Shown here: piece by piece, positions 1 through 11,122 of the stretch
How the letters are laid out: every line of letters starts with the position of its first letter
How positions within the stretch are numbered: position 1 is the first letter of the stretch
Program-made: the position numbers and the translations under genes
NCBI GenBank assembly: GCA_047967505.1
Contig: CM106540.1
Origin: Dipteris shenzhenensis
Lineage: Eukaryota > Polypodiophyta > Polypodiopsida > Gleicheniales
Direction: 5' to 3' (one strand)
Length of the DNA: 64,000 nt
The notes under the pieces: model-generated
Told to the model about the DNA's origin: nothing
What the model saw: the letters and a program-made list of their open reading frames with translations, nothing else
Database searches by the model: none

Positions 1-960
1 TGACTCCACAATCATACGTGACTCTCTTTCAATCGATGTGTTCTACACAAAAATGTCATTGGTATGTCTAGGAGCTCTCGAAATATCAAACCCACACTCC
101 TGTCCATAAGATCTGTAACTTCTCTATCAAAGGTACCATGTACACGGCCTCAGACTCGAACATCACGTGCAGTGCCCCTAAAAATATAATCCATCATGTC
201 CACCATACCCTCCTCATCATTTGGCACAACTGGGAGACTATACTCCTTCTCAAAGTGTGAAGGTATACGCACACCACCCTCGCCACCCTCCTCATCTTGT
301 CTCAAGGTTTCGTGTAAATATAAGATCTTGTCTCAAGATTTCGTGTCATGTACGCAAGCAATATTAATCACGAACTCAAATAGCATTGACTTTTCAATGA
401 TCCATCACCACGTGCACCACCAACGGTGGGTACTGGTTTGGACTCCTCCCCATACATCCTCAAGTGGTGCATGATAATACGGCGTTGATGTTGTACTTCT
501 CACTTACAATGAGTGCAATGACAATACAACCTCTCCATAAGCCATACTCCTTCTCAAAGTGTAAAGGTATACGCACACAACCCTCACCACCCTCCTCATC
601 CTTTCTCAAGATTTCATGTAAATATAAGATCTTGTCTCAATATTTCGTGTCATGTACGCAGGCAATATTAATCACAAACTCAAATAGCATTGACTTTCCA
701 ATGAACGGTGGGTACTGATTTGGGCTCCTCCCCATACATCCTCAGGTGGCGCATGACAATACGGCGTTGATGTCATACTTCTCGCTTGCAATGAGTGCAA
801 TGACAATACAATCTCTCTGTAAGCCACTTTGCTCTCCCAAGCATTGGCGCATCATCTGACAAGCTTCCACTCGTCCCTTCCATCTGCACACCTCCAAAAT
901 CACAACACAAAATGCAAGGAAATCCATTAAGATCCAAAAAATAGCCACCCATGAGCTCCT
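1..960 (-). pseudogene. Decayed coding remnant with an internal tandem duplication, family unknown
   Basis: Read on the minus strand, this stretch gives protein-like segments broken by stops, including a 68-codon frame at 742-948. A unit of roughly 300 bp is duplicated in tandem: 241-545 matches 547-826, with about 24 bp missing from the second unit. Both copies carry the same minus-strand frame segments (for example SEKYDINAVL and a HFEKEY-type segment). I do not recognise the family. The position beside a CACTACA-type transposon end suggests cargo or a coding remnant of that element, but this is inference. No start, intact exon or catalytic motif can be defined. Confidence 0.35.
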
Positions 961-984
961 TCTCTCTCTTCTTAGATCAAGTGC

Positions 985-1140
985 CTTGTTTCGTCGCTAT
1001 ATAGCGATGCTTTTAGGATATAAGTATATAGCGACACTTTCAGGGTATAAGTGTCACTATATCGCGACCTTTAGGCTATAAGTGTAGCTATATAGTGACC
1101 TTTATGGTATAAGTGTCACTATATAACGACTGACCAGTGT
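985..1140. repeat. Cluster of CGCTATATAGCG-type repeats
   Basis: At least six degenerate copies of a (G)TCGCTATATAGCGAC-like palindrome occur here, spaced about 25-35 bp apart and separated by GGTATAAGTG-like linkers. The same motif recurs at 2985-3110, next to a transposon terminus, and at 40500-40600, next to the matching terminus of another copy. Such clusters are typical binding sites for the accessory protein of CACTA elements. Here they probably mark an internal or sub-terminal region of the element ending at 3177. Confidence 0.6.
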
Positions 1141-1789
1141 CGCTATATAGCAACGTTGGGGGACTAAAACCCGAAACCCTACACTACGCTGTCTTTCACA
1201 ACTCTATTGTGAGAAAAGCAAAATTCTTTCCTCCAATGTTATATTCGGCGATCTCGCTTTCCTCCTCTATTCCCCACACTCCTCATCCCTACCAAGCCGC
1301 TCTCCCATTGACACTTGTGCTCCCTCTCTACTTGTGTGAAAGGAAGTTTTTCAAGAAGGTGTGCCTCTTTAAGCAATGTAGGTTCATTTTTTGTGAGATT
1401 TCATTTTGAGAGTGTTGAAGCATGTTTCTCCTTGCATTACTAAGCCTATATGCTAATTTTCATGCTTGATTTTCAGAGATTAAGGACAAAAAACGAGATT
1501 TGCTCTTCTCTTTTTGGTATTTCTCTTTCTCCTCTTTCCCTTCCTTTCGATGCTTTCTCCTTGTTTGTAAGCTTATGCTTGTCTCCTCAATCCAATCCCT
1601 TTGGAAAGTTTCTTCTCCAAACTCCTCCTTCCTCTAACTAGTTATCTGAAAAATGGTATGTTTCCTCTCTTTTGTAGGGCCAGTCCATGAAAAATCGAAC
1701 GGGACTTTTCCAGGTAAGAAAGTGCTTCCTCTTTTTTCCTTTTTTTGTTTTCGTTATTTGGATTGGCTTGTGCTAGCTACAATGATGAG

Positions 1790-2765
1790 CGTAGGAGTCC
1801 TTTCTTCCACTCTCTTCTCTTGTTCCCTCTTGTTCCCCTTTTTTCCTCTTTTCCTCCCTCTTTCCCCCCTCTTTCCCTCCCTCTCTTATTTCCTCTTCTT
1901 CCTGTCTTTTCTTCTTTCCCCCTCTCTTTTTTCAATCTCTTTTCCCCTCTTCCTTGCTCTTTCTCCTCTTCTTTTCCCCTCTCTTATTTCCTCTCTTTCA
2001 TCCTCTTTTGTCTTCTTTTCATAAGCATATGCATTTGCCTATGCTTATGCTCATATGCTTATGCTTATGCATGAGCATATGCTCATATGCTCATATGATT
2101 TTCCCCTCTCTTATTTCCTCTCTTTCATCATCTTTTCTCCTCTTTTCATAAGCATATGCATTTGCCTATGCTTATGCATGAGCATATGCTCATATGCTCA
2201 TGCATAAGCATATGCATATGCTTTCTCTTTTTTCATCTCTTTCTTCTTTTCCCCTTTCTTTTTTCATTCTTTTTCCCCCTCTTCCTTCCTCTTCCTTCTC
2301 TTCTTTTCCCTTCTCTTATTTCCTCTCTTTCATCCTCTTTTCTCTTCTTTTCATAAGCATATGCATTTGCCTATGCTTATGCTCATGCATGAGCATATGC
2401 TCATATGCTCATATGCTTTTTCCCTCTCTTTTTGCCATCTCTTTTCTTATCTTCCTTTCTCTTCTCTTCTTTTCCCCTCTCTTATTTCCTCTCTTTCATA
2501 ATCTCTTCTATTCTTTTCATAAGCATATGCATTTGCCTATGCTTATGCTCATATGCTTATGCTTATTCATGAGCATATGCTCATATGCTCATATGCTTTT
2601 CCCCGCTCTTTTTTCCTTCTCTTTTCCCCTCTTCCTTTCTCTTCTTTCTCTTCTTTTTCCCTCTCTTATTTCCTCTCTTTCATTTTCTTCTCTTCTTTTC
2701 ATAAGCATATGCTTTCTCTCTTTTTCTTTTTTTCCCCCTCTTTTCTTCTTTTCTCCTCTCTTTCG
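1790..2765. repeat. Pyrimidine-rich low-complexity array with AGCATATGC/ATGCTCAT minisatellite
   Basis: The plus strand is almost pure C/T (TTTTCCCCTCTCTTATTTCC-like units). It is interrupted four times, at about 2020-2100, 2145-2225, 2350-2420 and 2515-2600, by blocks of CATAAGCATATGCATTTGCC and CATGAGCATATGCTCATATG-type sequence. GCATATGC is self-complementary, so the blocks can form hairpins. The same composite array, in the opposite orientation, fills 42460-43690 in the related element. Long open frames here come from the low-complexity sequence and are not genes. Confidence 0.8.
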
Positions 2766-2984
2766 AAAGGGTAATTTGGTAACAAACAATGTTGTATATC
2801 TTTGACATGTATATGCTTCTGTCGCTCGGCTCGTTTGAGCGATTTTGTATCACCCTTTTCACAAAGGAAACTTTGAAACAAACAACATTCTTTTGAATTA
2901 CTTAAAAAAAATCATTAGTGTGGCAAAACAGGGCTTGCTGTGGCCCTGTTTAGCCCCACTAATGTTTCTTTTTAGCTTTTGTTA

Positions 2985-3110
2985 ATCGTCGCTATATAGC
3001 AATGTTTACCAGTGTCGCTATATAGCGACATTTATTAGTGTCACTATATAGCGACACTTATATAGAGACCTTTCTTTTTCGACGTTAATAGCGATGTTTT
3101 TGCGCCCGTT
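2985..3110. repeat. Sub-terminal CGCTATATAGCG repeats of the CACTACA element
   Basis: Four or five copies of GTCGCTATATAGC-like palindromes lie within 200 bp of the transposon terminus at 3177. A GGGCTTGCTGTGGCCC-type hairpin lies just inside them at about 2926-2952. The same arrangement is found at 40500-40640. Confidence 0.65.
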
Positions 3111-3177
3111 AAAAAAAAACTTTTTAGTGTAAAAAAGGTGGGTATTTCCGTCGAAAAAGGGCCTGTGGCTTGTAGTG

Positions 3178-3342
3178 CATCTGGCTTATATATGTCTCTT
3201 TCACACACACATTGATTACCCTAGCCATTCCATGGCGTATACTACTTTTTAAAAATGCATGCATGCATGTGCTTTATATAATTAAAGCCCTATATTAAGT
3301 AAGAAACATTTGATGAGAGCCTTGACTCTCCCTTAGCATCAA
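3178..3342. repeat. Direct repeat, copy 1 of 2 (165 bp)
   Basis: Begins CATCTGGCTTATATATG and ends CCCTTAGCATCAA. It matches 3579-3743 at roughly 95 percent by eye, with about ten substitutions and no large gap. It starts on the base after the CACTACA-element terminus. The 236 bp between the two copies is unique and no gene is seen in it. Confidence 0.85.
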
Positions 3343-3578
3343 GCTATCTAAAAATGCCATAAATGTTTTTTTTTTAAAAACATGGACATCCCCCTAACCT
3401 CTCCTTGCAATAAAGAATATGGTAGAATTCAATCCAATTTAAATAAACATCCAATTACATCTAAATCATATCTTTATAAGTGCCTATGGTTATGTCTGGC
3501 AAACTTTTTCTACAAAGGCCTCAATGTTGATCTTGTAGCTTCAAAAGCACAATTATATGGCTACACAAACTAATTAAG

Positions 3579-3743
3579 CATCTGGCTTATATATGTCTCT
3601 TTCACACACACATCGATCACCGTAGCCATTCCGTGGCATATACTACTTTTTAAAAATGCATGCATGCATGTACTTTATATAATTAAGGCCCTATATTAAG
3701 TAAGAAACGTTTGATGAGAGCCTGGACTTTCCCTTAGCATCAA
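3579..3743. repeat. Direct repeat, copy 2 of 2 (165 bp)
   Basis: Second copy of the repeat at 3178-3342. It ends exactly where homology to CACTA copy B begins, so it marks the truncation point of CACTA copy A. It may be an LTR-like or segmental duplication. I see no primer-binding site or polypurine tract to support an LTR element. Confidence 0.85.
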
Positions 3744-3747
3744 ACAT

Positions 3748-6700
3748 ATGTTCAAGTGCAAATCCATTGCAGAGCTCATGTCATGGCATTCCTCCCATCG
3801 ATCAACCGATGGCAAGTGGAGAACTCCCGCAGACTCTCCTGCGTGGAAGCATATTGAAGACACATGGCCAAGCTTCAAGGAAGAACCTAGGAGCTTGAGA
3901 CTTGGATTGGGTATGGACGGTGTGAACCCATTTGGTCTCAAAAGCACCTCTTATAGTGTATGGCCAGTGATATTGGTGAATTATAATCTTCCACCCTCTA
4001 TGGCTATTAAGAAAGGACATGTTATGCTGTCCCTTCTAATTCCAGGGAAACATAAAGTCAAAAATCCTGATTGACGAGCTAGAGATACTTTGGAGAAGTA
4101 TCGAGGTGCATGATGTGAGCAGGCCTCCCTTGTCATGAGACTTCAACTGCAAAGCAATCTTGATGTGGACGATGCATGACTTCCCAAGCTATGGCGAGTG
4201 TTCAGGTAAGCATTGCACTTCCAATTATAAATAGGCAAAGGATGTGGCACCCTAAACCCACCTTCAACTCTTAATTGCATCTATTGTTAGGTCTCACTAC
4301 ATTGGGTTACCATGCATGTCCTGTTTGTGGTCCTTCGCTAGTTGCCTCATGGGCAGACGCATTGAATAAGGTCATCTATGAGAATCATCATCGATTTCTC
4401 CCACCTGATCATCCTAGATATGTTGCCCCTTAGAATGAAGTCCTCCCACAATCACTCACCACACGAGATTGGATGAGAATTTGGGACAGTTCCACGACTC
4501 CTCCACCACTTGGCATGAGCCGGTAAGGGTCTGTAACTATTGTGTGCTATATTGGCTGGAAAATAAAGATTGCTCGCTAACACTTTATTTTGTTTAGATA
4601 CTCCATCTTTTATCGTTTACCATATTGGTCCCACCTCAAGATCAATCATCTGCTTGATCCCATGCATATCTTCAAGAATGTGGCATCTACCATTTGGGAG
4701 CATTTGAATGGGACACGAGATTCCGTAGGCATAAGGGAGGATATGAAGCTTGGCCACAAGAGAGACCAAATGGGCGTGTTTTATTACCTCATGCACCATG
4801 GAGGTTATCAAAGCTAGAGATGGCGGCGGTGAAGTGCACTATTACTACAATTCGTACTCCCACTGGATGCATGAGGTGTTTGAAGAGAGCCTTTACAAAG
4901 AGCAAGAAAAGAGGTGTAGAGCAATTATATGGCTTGAAATCTCATGATTGGCACAAGAGTAGTTTATGTGCATAATATCTTTTTCCTTTCAAATTTGTGA
5001 GTGAATAATTATAAGCAACTAATCAACCACCTCCTCGTGGGTTCAGTTCATACTACCTACTAGCATTTCACGTAGTGCATCGAAGGACGTGAAAGATTGT
5101 ATTTACAAGATGGGCGAGCCAGTGAGGTACTTTACATGATACAAAATATGATGCGTATCAATGCTCCATGCAAGGTGTTCATATTGCTAATATGGTGTAC
5201 TTTTTCATTTCTAGGTATGTGAGCTCAAAGGAAATAGATCCCACCACGCTTGAGAATGCTCGAGTTATGTCAGTGGAGGTGGTTTGTTTAGTGGAGGAGA
5301 CATTTCCACGTTCTATTCTCACAAGCCAACTACATCTTATAGTGCATTTGGTGGATGAGATTGCTATATGCGGTACTATACATGCATGATGGTTGTTCTT
5401 AATCGAGCGCTTCATGAAGACCTTGAAGGGCGTCGTGAGACAAAATGCAAGACCCGAAGGTAGCATGGCCGAGGGTTTGTCGGTACAAGAGTCACTTGTA
5501 TATATTTCTAAGTTTCTTGTTGATGTGGATAGCTCTCTCCCACAACTATGGAGAGATGATGAAGACCTAAGGATGACCTCTATTATGCCTCAAGGGAAAG
5601 GATGCAATAAAGTAATAGACACGGAGTTGCATAATAGTATCAACCTCTATTGCGTGCTTAATAGTGATGTGATGAAAAGATGGGTGACAAGATATGAGGA
5701 TGCAAAGGCAAGAAGACAAGAAGAAAGGGCCCTCTTTCCTCCCTCTTTCATACACACCACGGATCTCGTGTGCCATACCCTCAATATCTAAGAGCACTTC
5801 CAAAGGATATTCATGTGGATTGGCTACTTGATGAAATGGAGAAAGTAGAGAAAGACGAGGGGATGCATATCACAATGGAAGAATGGGAGTATGCTAGGGG
5901 GTGTATGAGCAAGGTCAGTATATAGAATGTTATGCATAAGTTAGGAGCTTTTAATAATTTAGATTGCTTATTTAATTGATTTTTTCTTGGTGTAGTGCAC
6001 TATGTTCAATGCTATATGGTGTGAGGGCAAGTATTTTCGAACACAACGGATTGATGATAAGAGAAACACACAAGATTGCGGCGTCATTGCTAGCTTTGAG
6101 GGAGCCAATGGAGCCATGGATGATTATTGTGGCATAATCCAAGATATTATTAAGCTTGACTTTCGACGCTTCTTTGTGCATGTTTTGGATGTAAAGTGGT
6201 TTAAGGACGTGGTGGAAAGAGGTCCTAATGCAACAATCAAACGCCATGCAAGTGGCTTTGTAACTATTGACTCCACAAAGTTTTGGCAAAGTAGGAAGGA
6301 CACACTAGTACTACCACAACAATGTGAACAGGTACTGTGCACACATATAAAAATACTCGCTTTTAAATATTTGATGCAAGGAAAATAACATGATTGTATT
6401 TGTGTTTGAATTAGGTTGTCTAGCAACCAATGGTGGATAATAATAGATGGTGGCATGTCATACCTATTATGCCACGTTCCAAAGTGATGTATAGTACATT
6501 TACTAATATGGAGCATATGGAGGATGATCATGGCCATGGACGTGATGATGACCGTGATACGAGAGAGGAGGATGATCATGAGATAGGAGATACAGATATT
6601 GAGGCCATTACCCGTGAGGACGAGCCTACCATTGGTGATGCTGATTTCGATGAGCACATGAGTAGCACAAGTAGTAGTGGGTTGAATGTATTTGTAGATC

Positions 6701-6774
6701 TAAACACTTGTTTGGATTTTGAAGTAGATAGTTTGGCAAGGGTTGATCTCATTGAAGATGAGATTGAACCGTAG
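3748..6774 (+). pseudogene. CACTA transposase (tnp2 - DUF4218 - DUF4216), truncated and disrupted
   Basis: Several exons of a Tnp2-type transposase are readable. 3748-4074 contains the DGVNPFG...YSVWP...NYNLPP...MLSLLIPG block of tnp2. 4590-4740 contains YRLPYW...HLLDPMHIFKNV. 5168-5700 carries the DUF4218 signature (QLHLIVHLVDEI, ERFMKTLKG, RPEGSMAEG). 6002-6388 carries DUF4216-like sequence (WFKDVVERGPN, GFVTIDSTKFW). 6430-6774 is the acidic C-terminus. An in-frame TGA at 5387 replaces an Arg codon (CGA in copy B), and the start is lost. In the family, Tnp2 binds and cuts the element ends in the nucleus. This copy cannot make a full protein. Confidence 0.88.
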
Positions 6775-6959
6775 CCAATCATTGATATTGGAAAAACTAT
6801 TTTACATATTGTCTCATTCTCCTCATCTTACTTGATTCTTGTATATGTGGACTTGCAAAAAAGCATTGATGTCTTTGTTAAAATTATGTGCTTTGCTAAT
6901 CATGGGCAATGTTTGGAAAGCAATGATATACACCAAAATCTCACTTTCTGTATTCTTTG

Positions 6960-7225
6960 TTTTGCATCTAAATATGCGTCTAATTCTCAGTGTAAACGCG
7001 CTAATACACACGCAAATAGACGCGCTGATAAACGCAATGTTAGACAGGCCTGTATTTTCTCAGTGTAGACGCACAAATAGACGTGTTAATACATGCGCAA
7101 ATAGACGAGTTGTTAGACGTGCGATTAGACGCGCCTGTAATTTCTCTATTCAAGCAATGCCTATAGATGCGCACGCTATTTTGCGCGTCTACCAAGCGCG
7201 TCTATAGTTGCTTTGTGTTGTTGTG
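6960..7225. repeat. Sub-terminal GCGTCTA/AGACGCG repeats and right TIR of CACTA copy A
   Basis: More than ten copies of TAGACGCG / GCGTCTA-like motifs in both orientations precede the terminus GCTTTGTGTTGTTGTG at 7209-7225. Copy B carries the same motifs at both ends and between its two genes. They are the likely binding sites for the element's own accessory protein. Confidence 0.8.
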
Positions 7226-7501
7226 ATCATATAATAGCCAATGTTAATGTAGGACACCTTAGAATTAATTTATTATACAACACCTAAGGAAGATTAATTA
7301 TTATTATCTAATTGCTTCATTAAAAACATCTTTTTAAAAAACATAAAAAATCTCTCTTTTATATCTCTTTTATATTACATATTTATTATATTATAAATTT
7401 CTTATCTTAAAAACATATTATAATCGAACTATTATGATCATAAAATCATATTTAAAAATATTATCATAAAAACATAATAAATCTCTCTCTCTCTAACATA
7501 A

Positions 7502-7545
<44 letters not shown>

Positions 7546-8000
7546 CCCATCTCCCCACATTGAAAACATATTAAAAATAATATTTTTTATATTAAAAAAT
7601 GCCTTATTACATATTAAAAATCTCTCTCTCTATTGAAAATATTATTACATACTACTAAAAACATAATAAATTAGACTCTCCATATTTTTTAAATATGTTT
7701 TGAGAGAGAGAGAGAGACATTGAAAGAGTGAACGTGCAGAGAGAGAAAGACATAGAGAGAGAATGTGGAGAGGGAGAGAGAGAGAGAGAGATGCTTTCAA
7801 ATACTTGATGGGGGCGGGATGGATTTTGATGGTCATAGGGATGGAATCTGTCGACGAAAGGCCGTGGGCTGCGACGTTGACGGACTTTGACAGAAGTTGA
7901 GGTGTTCTTAGCTAGGGGGAGAGTCTGACGCAAAGGCGCTGAATGGAGTGAGCAGGAGTGGACGCTGACGCCATCCAGCGAGGAGGCGTTGTCAGCACGC
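7226..8000. repeat. AT-rich spacer with CT microsatellites
   Basis: Low-complexity AT-rich DNA with repeated AAAACATAATAAATCTCTCTC-like segments. A near-pure (CT)n run lies at about 7487-7543 and (GA)n-rich sequence at 7697-7790. No gene is supported. Confidence 0.7.
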
Positions 8001-8239
8001 ACATAGAGGCGATGTGAGCAGAGACGGAGGCGTCAGAGAGGAACGTGAATGGAGGCGGTGTCAGCAGAGGCAGAGGCGTCGGAGCTGGACGGAGTGGGAA
8101 ATTGGGAATGAAGAGGAAAAGACCAAACGCGATGGGGAGGGAGCTTTGGAGAGTGAGAGCATTGAAGGTGGTGGCGCGGGCATTCAAAAAACTGCCACCA
8201 TCTCTTCTCTTGCATATTAATCCGCCTTGGCCCGCGCAG

Positions 8240-9830
8240 TTTTTGGGTGCCATGTGGCATTTTATTTGGCCGAGGCCCTGAGCTGCCATGTGGAATTCTG
8301 TGCGCCATTTAGTTGTGCTCATGTAGCGCCTATGCCACGTGGCTCTCTATCCAGCGACCCAAGCTTCGGAGCTGCTGACCATGCCTACTATCTGACCAAT
8401 CTAGTGGGGCAGCGCTGGGACACGTGACGAGGTAGCCTCTACGCGGTCGTCAGAGCTTTTACTCCTCTGACGTGCTGTTAGAGCTCTGTGTTGTTAGAGC
8501 TTAGACAAAGGGCTGCCCAATCCACGATGTGGTGCCCCTCTGCCCTGCAACTCACCCTGATGGCGCGCTCGCAAACCACCATGCAGTCTACCCACTGACG
8601 CCGCCATGCCACATGGCACGTTGCACATGCCAGTTGCAGCCATGTGGCCACTCGCCGCGTGTCCTTGGTGCGTGTCTACCACTATGGTGCTGTGCTCCCC
8701 CCAAAACTACCGTCTGCTGCGGGTGAGGTTGTTACAGCGCTACCGTTGTCGCTGCCACGTGGGCGTTTGCAGCTGCACACCCCCTAAACATTTACTACCC
8801 TTTGGTGAGGGTGACGTTGTTGCATGCTGCCACTGCCACGTGGCCATTTGCCTCGCGAATTGTGCGTCTGTCCCCCCGCGGCGCTCATGCGAGTTATCTG
8901 TCCCTCTATCCCCCCACGCGCTCATCCCACGTGCTGCAATTCGCCTGCCACGTGGCCGATCTCTCCGCTTTGTTACATGTGTGCCCTTCGGCCAGCCAAC
9001 GGGACTTGTGCGCGCCATGTTTGCCCTTTGCCAGTCTGCTGGCGGCTACCATGTCTGCCTCTGCCACGTAGGAAAACTGGATGCAGATGCCTTGGCCTAG
9101 GATCACGATCTGCCGCGCATAGCATCTGGATGTGTGCCACATCAGATTCTGATTGTCTCCATGTCTGGACCTCGTGCCAGCTAAGCTGCTCTGCCGCGTG
9201 GGCGTTTGCAGCTGCACACCCCCTAAACATTTACTACCCTTTGGTGAGGGTGACGTTGTTGCATGCTGCCACTGCCACGTGGCCATTTGCCTCGCGAATT
9301 GTGCGTCTGTCCCCCTGCGGCGCTCATGCAAGTTGTCTGTCCCTCTATCCCCCCACGCGCTCATCCCACGTGCTGCAATTCGCCTGCCACGTGGCCGATC
9401 TCTCCGCTTTGTTACATGTGTGCCCTTCGGCCAGCCAACGGGACTTGTGCGCGCCATGTTTGCCCTTTGCCAGTCTGCTGGCGGCTACCATGTCTGCCTC
9501 TGCCACGTAGGAAAACTGGATGCAGATGCCTTGGCCTAGGATCACGATCTGCCGCGCATAGCATCTGGATGTGTGCCACATCAGATTCTGATTGTCTCCA
9601 TGTCTGGACCTCGTGCCAGCTAAGCTGCTCTGCCGCGCTCTTCCCCTAACTGCACCCACGTTTCCTCCAACGGTTTACCTTCAGAGTCTGCCATAGTTAG
9701 GCGCATTTACTTCTACCCCTCTGCCTCATAGCTTTTGCGCCCCCGCTCTGAGTGTGCCATGTGGCACCTTTTTCAGTCTCTCACCGTGACAGTCTGCCCC
9801 GCCTTGAACTCCTGCCATGTGTCAAATTTT
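8240..9830. repeat. GC-rich tract with dispersed CACGTGGC/CATGTGGC motifs
   Basis: The hexamer CACGTG, or near relatives (GCCACGTGGC, GCCATGTGGC, CCACATGGC), recurs every 40-100 bp over about 1.6 kb, well over a dozen copies. CACGTG is the core of plant G-box sites. No open frame here has recognisable protein features and all long frames overlap each other on both strands. The tract may be a decayed retroelement or a regulatory array. The function is unknown. Confidence 0.55.
8757..9634. repeat. 439 bp tandem duplication (two units)
   Basis: About 8757-9195 and 9196-9634 are near-identical head-to-tail units with a handful of substitutions. Each begins CGTGGGCGTTTGCAGCTGC and ends in a CTCGTGCCAGCTAAGCTGC-like segment. 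The high identity indicates a recent duplication. Confidence 0.92.
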
Positions 9831-10423
9831 TTTAGTTCTCTCCTCGCCCCGAACCTCCTTCTCTTCCCCGAGCCTCTCTCCTTGACCCTCTCCCCACTAT
9901 TCGTTTTGGGTAGTGGGGAGGCATGTGTGCGTAGCAGGGGGGGGAATGGGACCCCCTGTACTCGGTGCTCCTTTCCTCAGAATTCCAACACATCTCCTGA
10001 AGGCCGATCGATTGTAAGGGTGACATCGATAGGCAGGTCCACCGATTGAATTTTCTCAAAGAGAAGATGGCAATATCTGACGGCTGGAGCCGATTGCGGA
10101 CGTTGGCAGAGAGGTGGGGAATGGGGGGGTTTGCCAAAGTGCAAGGTTGAGAATTCGAAATCTCGTCACTAATCAAGACTTTTCAATGAAAGTAAACGGA
10201 GACTTTTCAATGCATATTGAAATCCTTTGCACATAATCTGCTGCGAAGATAGAGAACACAACACTGGCTCTTTAGAATCAGGGGTAATTTCCCCTGTATA
10301 CGTTACGCGTAGAAGGTTCTTCTTCAGTCAATTGCGTAAATTAACCAACAAGCTGCCTGGAAACTTTCACGGCTTGAGCAACAAACTGCAGTCACGGTCG
10401 ACACATTCACCCGCGTCTTTCTC

Positions 10424-10430
10424 TTTATAA
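10424..10430 (+). promoter_or_regulatory. Candidate TATA box of the dirigent gene
   Basis: TATAAAA within CTCTTTATAAAATC lies about 130 bp upstream of the dirigent start codon. That allows a transcription start near 10455-10460 and a leader of about 100 bases. No other TATA-like site is better placed. Confidence 0.5.
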
Positions 10431-10558
10431 AATCAAGAAGAGGTTTTGGCCTCCTTACCCGAACTACGTTAAGGCTTACCTAGTACCTGCATACATCGCT
10501 CCAGCCTCCTAGTACGCTTCTCATTCTCTGCAACTCGCTGCTTCCTATATTTGCACTT

Positions 10559-11122
10559 ATGGCCAACTCCAGCATCGCCTTCTTCCTCGGGCTCACCCTC
10601 GCCCTTTCAGCCCTCCTCAGCCCGCCTCATCAGCTGCTGGCCGCTGCCAAGACCGCCCACAAACCGCACTCCCTCGACTTCTACATGTACATAGCCGTGC
10701 AGAATAACACTTATCTCGACAACCCCGCCCCCTTCACTGCCATCCAGTCCGCCCAACCCGTCCAGGCCCAGAATTATTCCTTCGGGATCATTCATACCTT
10801 CGATAACCCCCTCACCTCCGCTGCTTCTCTCAACTCCACGCAATTGGGCCGCGTCCAGGGATGGTATGGGGACGCTGGCAAGGAGATCCTAACCCTTTTC
10901 CTCGTACAGACGTTCACCTTCGCCACCCCGCACTACAATGGCTCCCTTAGTCTAGTGGGCGTAGATGTTGCCACGGATGCTGTCAAGTATGCTCCCATCG
11001 TGGGTGGCACCGGGGACTTCGCCTACGCCCGTGGAGTGGCGAAACAAATACTCGTCTCTACTGCGACAATCGACAGCCAAACTGTCTCTTGGTTCCATTT
11101 CTTTATTGAATTGAAATACTAG
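10559..11122 (+). CDS. Dirigent-like secreted protein
   Basis: A single-exon, 187-residue protein. Residues 1-30 form a signal peptide (hydrophobic FFLGLTLALSALL ending near LLAAA), so the product should enter the secretory pathway and reach the apoplast. The dirigent fold signatures follow: LDFYMYIAVQNNT near residue 40, then FGIIHTFDNPLT, LGRVQGWYGDAGKE near residue 100, the core YAPIVGGTGDFAYARG near 145-160, and a C-terminal FFIELKY strand. Length is usual for the family. Several N-glycosylation sequons (NNT, NYS, NST, NGS) are present. Family members steer radical or quinone-methide coupling in lignan, lignin or terpenoid chemistry, but the substrate cannot be inferred here. The GC-rich coding sequence differs from the AT-rich flanks. 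This is the only clear host gene in the window. Confidence 0.92.
   Translation: MANSSIAFFLGLTLALSALLSPPHQLLAAAKTAHKPHSLDFYMYIAVQNNTYLDNPAPFTAIQSAQPVQAQNYSFGIIHTFDNPLTSAASLNSTQLGRVQGWYGDAGKEILTLFLVQTFTFATPHYNGSLSLVGVDVATDAVKYAPIVGGTGDFAYARGVAKQILVSTATIDSQTVSWFHFFIELKY

Larger units (their letters stand above)
985..3177. mobile_element. CACTACA-type (CACTA/En-Spm) transposon, right end; left end not resolved
   Basis: The plus strand reaches GGCTTGTAGTG at 3177, whose reverse complement begins CACTACAAGCC. The element at 40406 begins CACTACAAGG, and its next bases (CCCTTTT, then GAAAATACCG-like) match the reverse complement here. Inside the terminus come sub-terminal CGCTATATAGCG repeats (2985-3110), a hairpin (about 2926-2952), a sequence block shared with 40620-40850, and AGCATATGC/pyrimidine arrays (1800-2765). 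A good splice-donor-like site (TTTTCCAG|GTAAG) lies near 1708. No intact transposase is visible. The left boundary is uncertain and may lie outside the window. Confidence 0.6.
3743..7225 (+). mobile_element. CACTA (En/Spm) transposon copy A, 5'-truncated
   Basis: Sequence from about 3743 to 7225 is near-identical, in opposite orientation, to 31713-35220 of the complete element copy B. The right terminus ends TGCTTTGTGTTGTTGTG at 7225, the exact complement of copy B's left terminus at 31713. GCGTCTA-type sub-terminal repeats occupy 6960-7210. The 5' part, with the zinc-binding and transposase-associated exons, is missing. The truncation abuts a direct repeat. A three-base target duplication cannot be tested because the left end is lost. 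Confidence 0.9.

Noticed and set aside
3178-3743. TRIM or small LTR retrotransposon
   Set aside because: Direct repeats are present, but there is no TG..CA boundary, primer-binding site or polypurine tract.
8824-9649. Cys/Pro-rich 128-228 codon frames in the GC-rich tract
   Set aside because: Equally long frames exist on the other strand, duplicated with the 439 bp unit, and there is no domain.
10130-10180. Possible tRNA T-arm (GGTTGAGAATTCGAAATC)
   Set aside because: No acceptor stem, anticodon arm or A-box can be placed around it.
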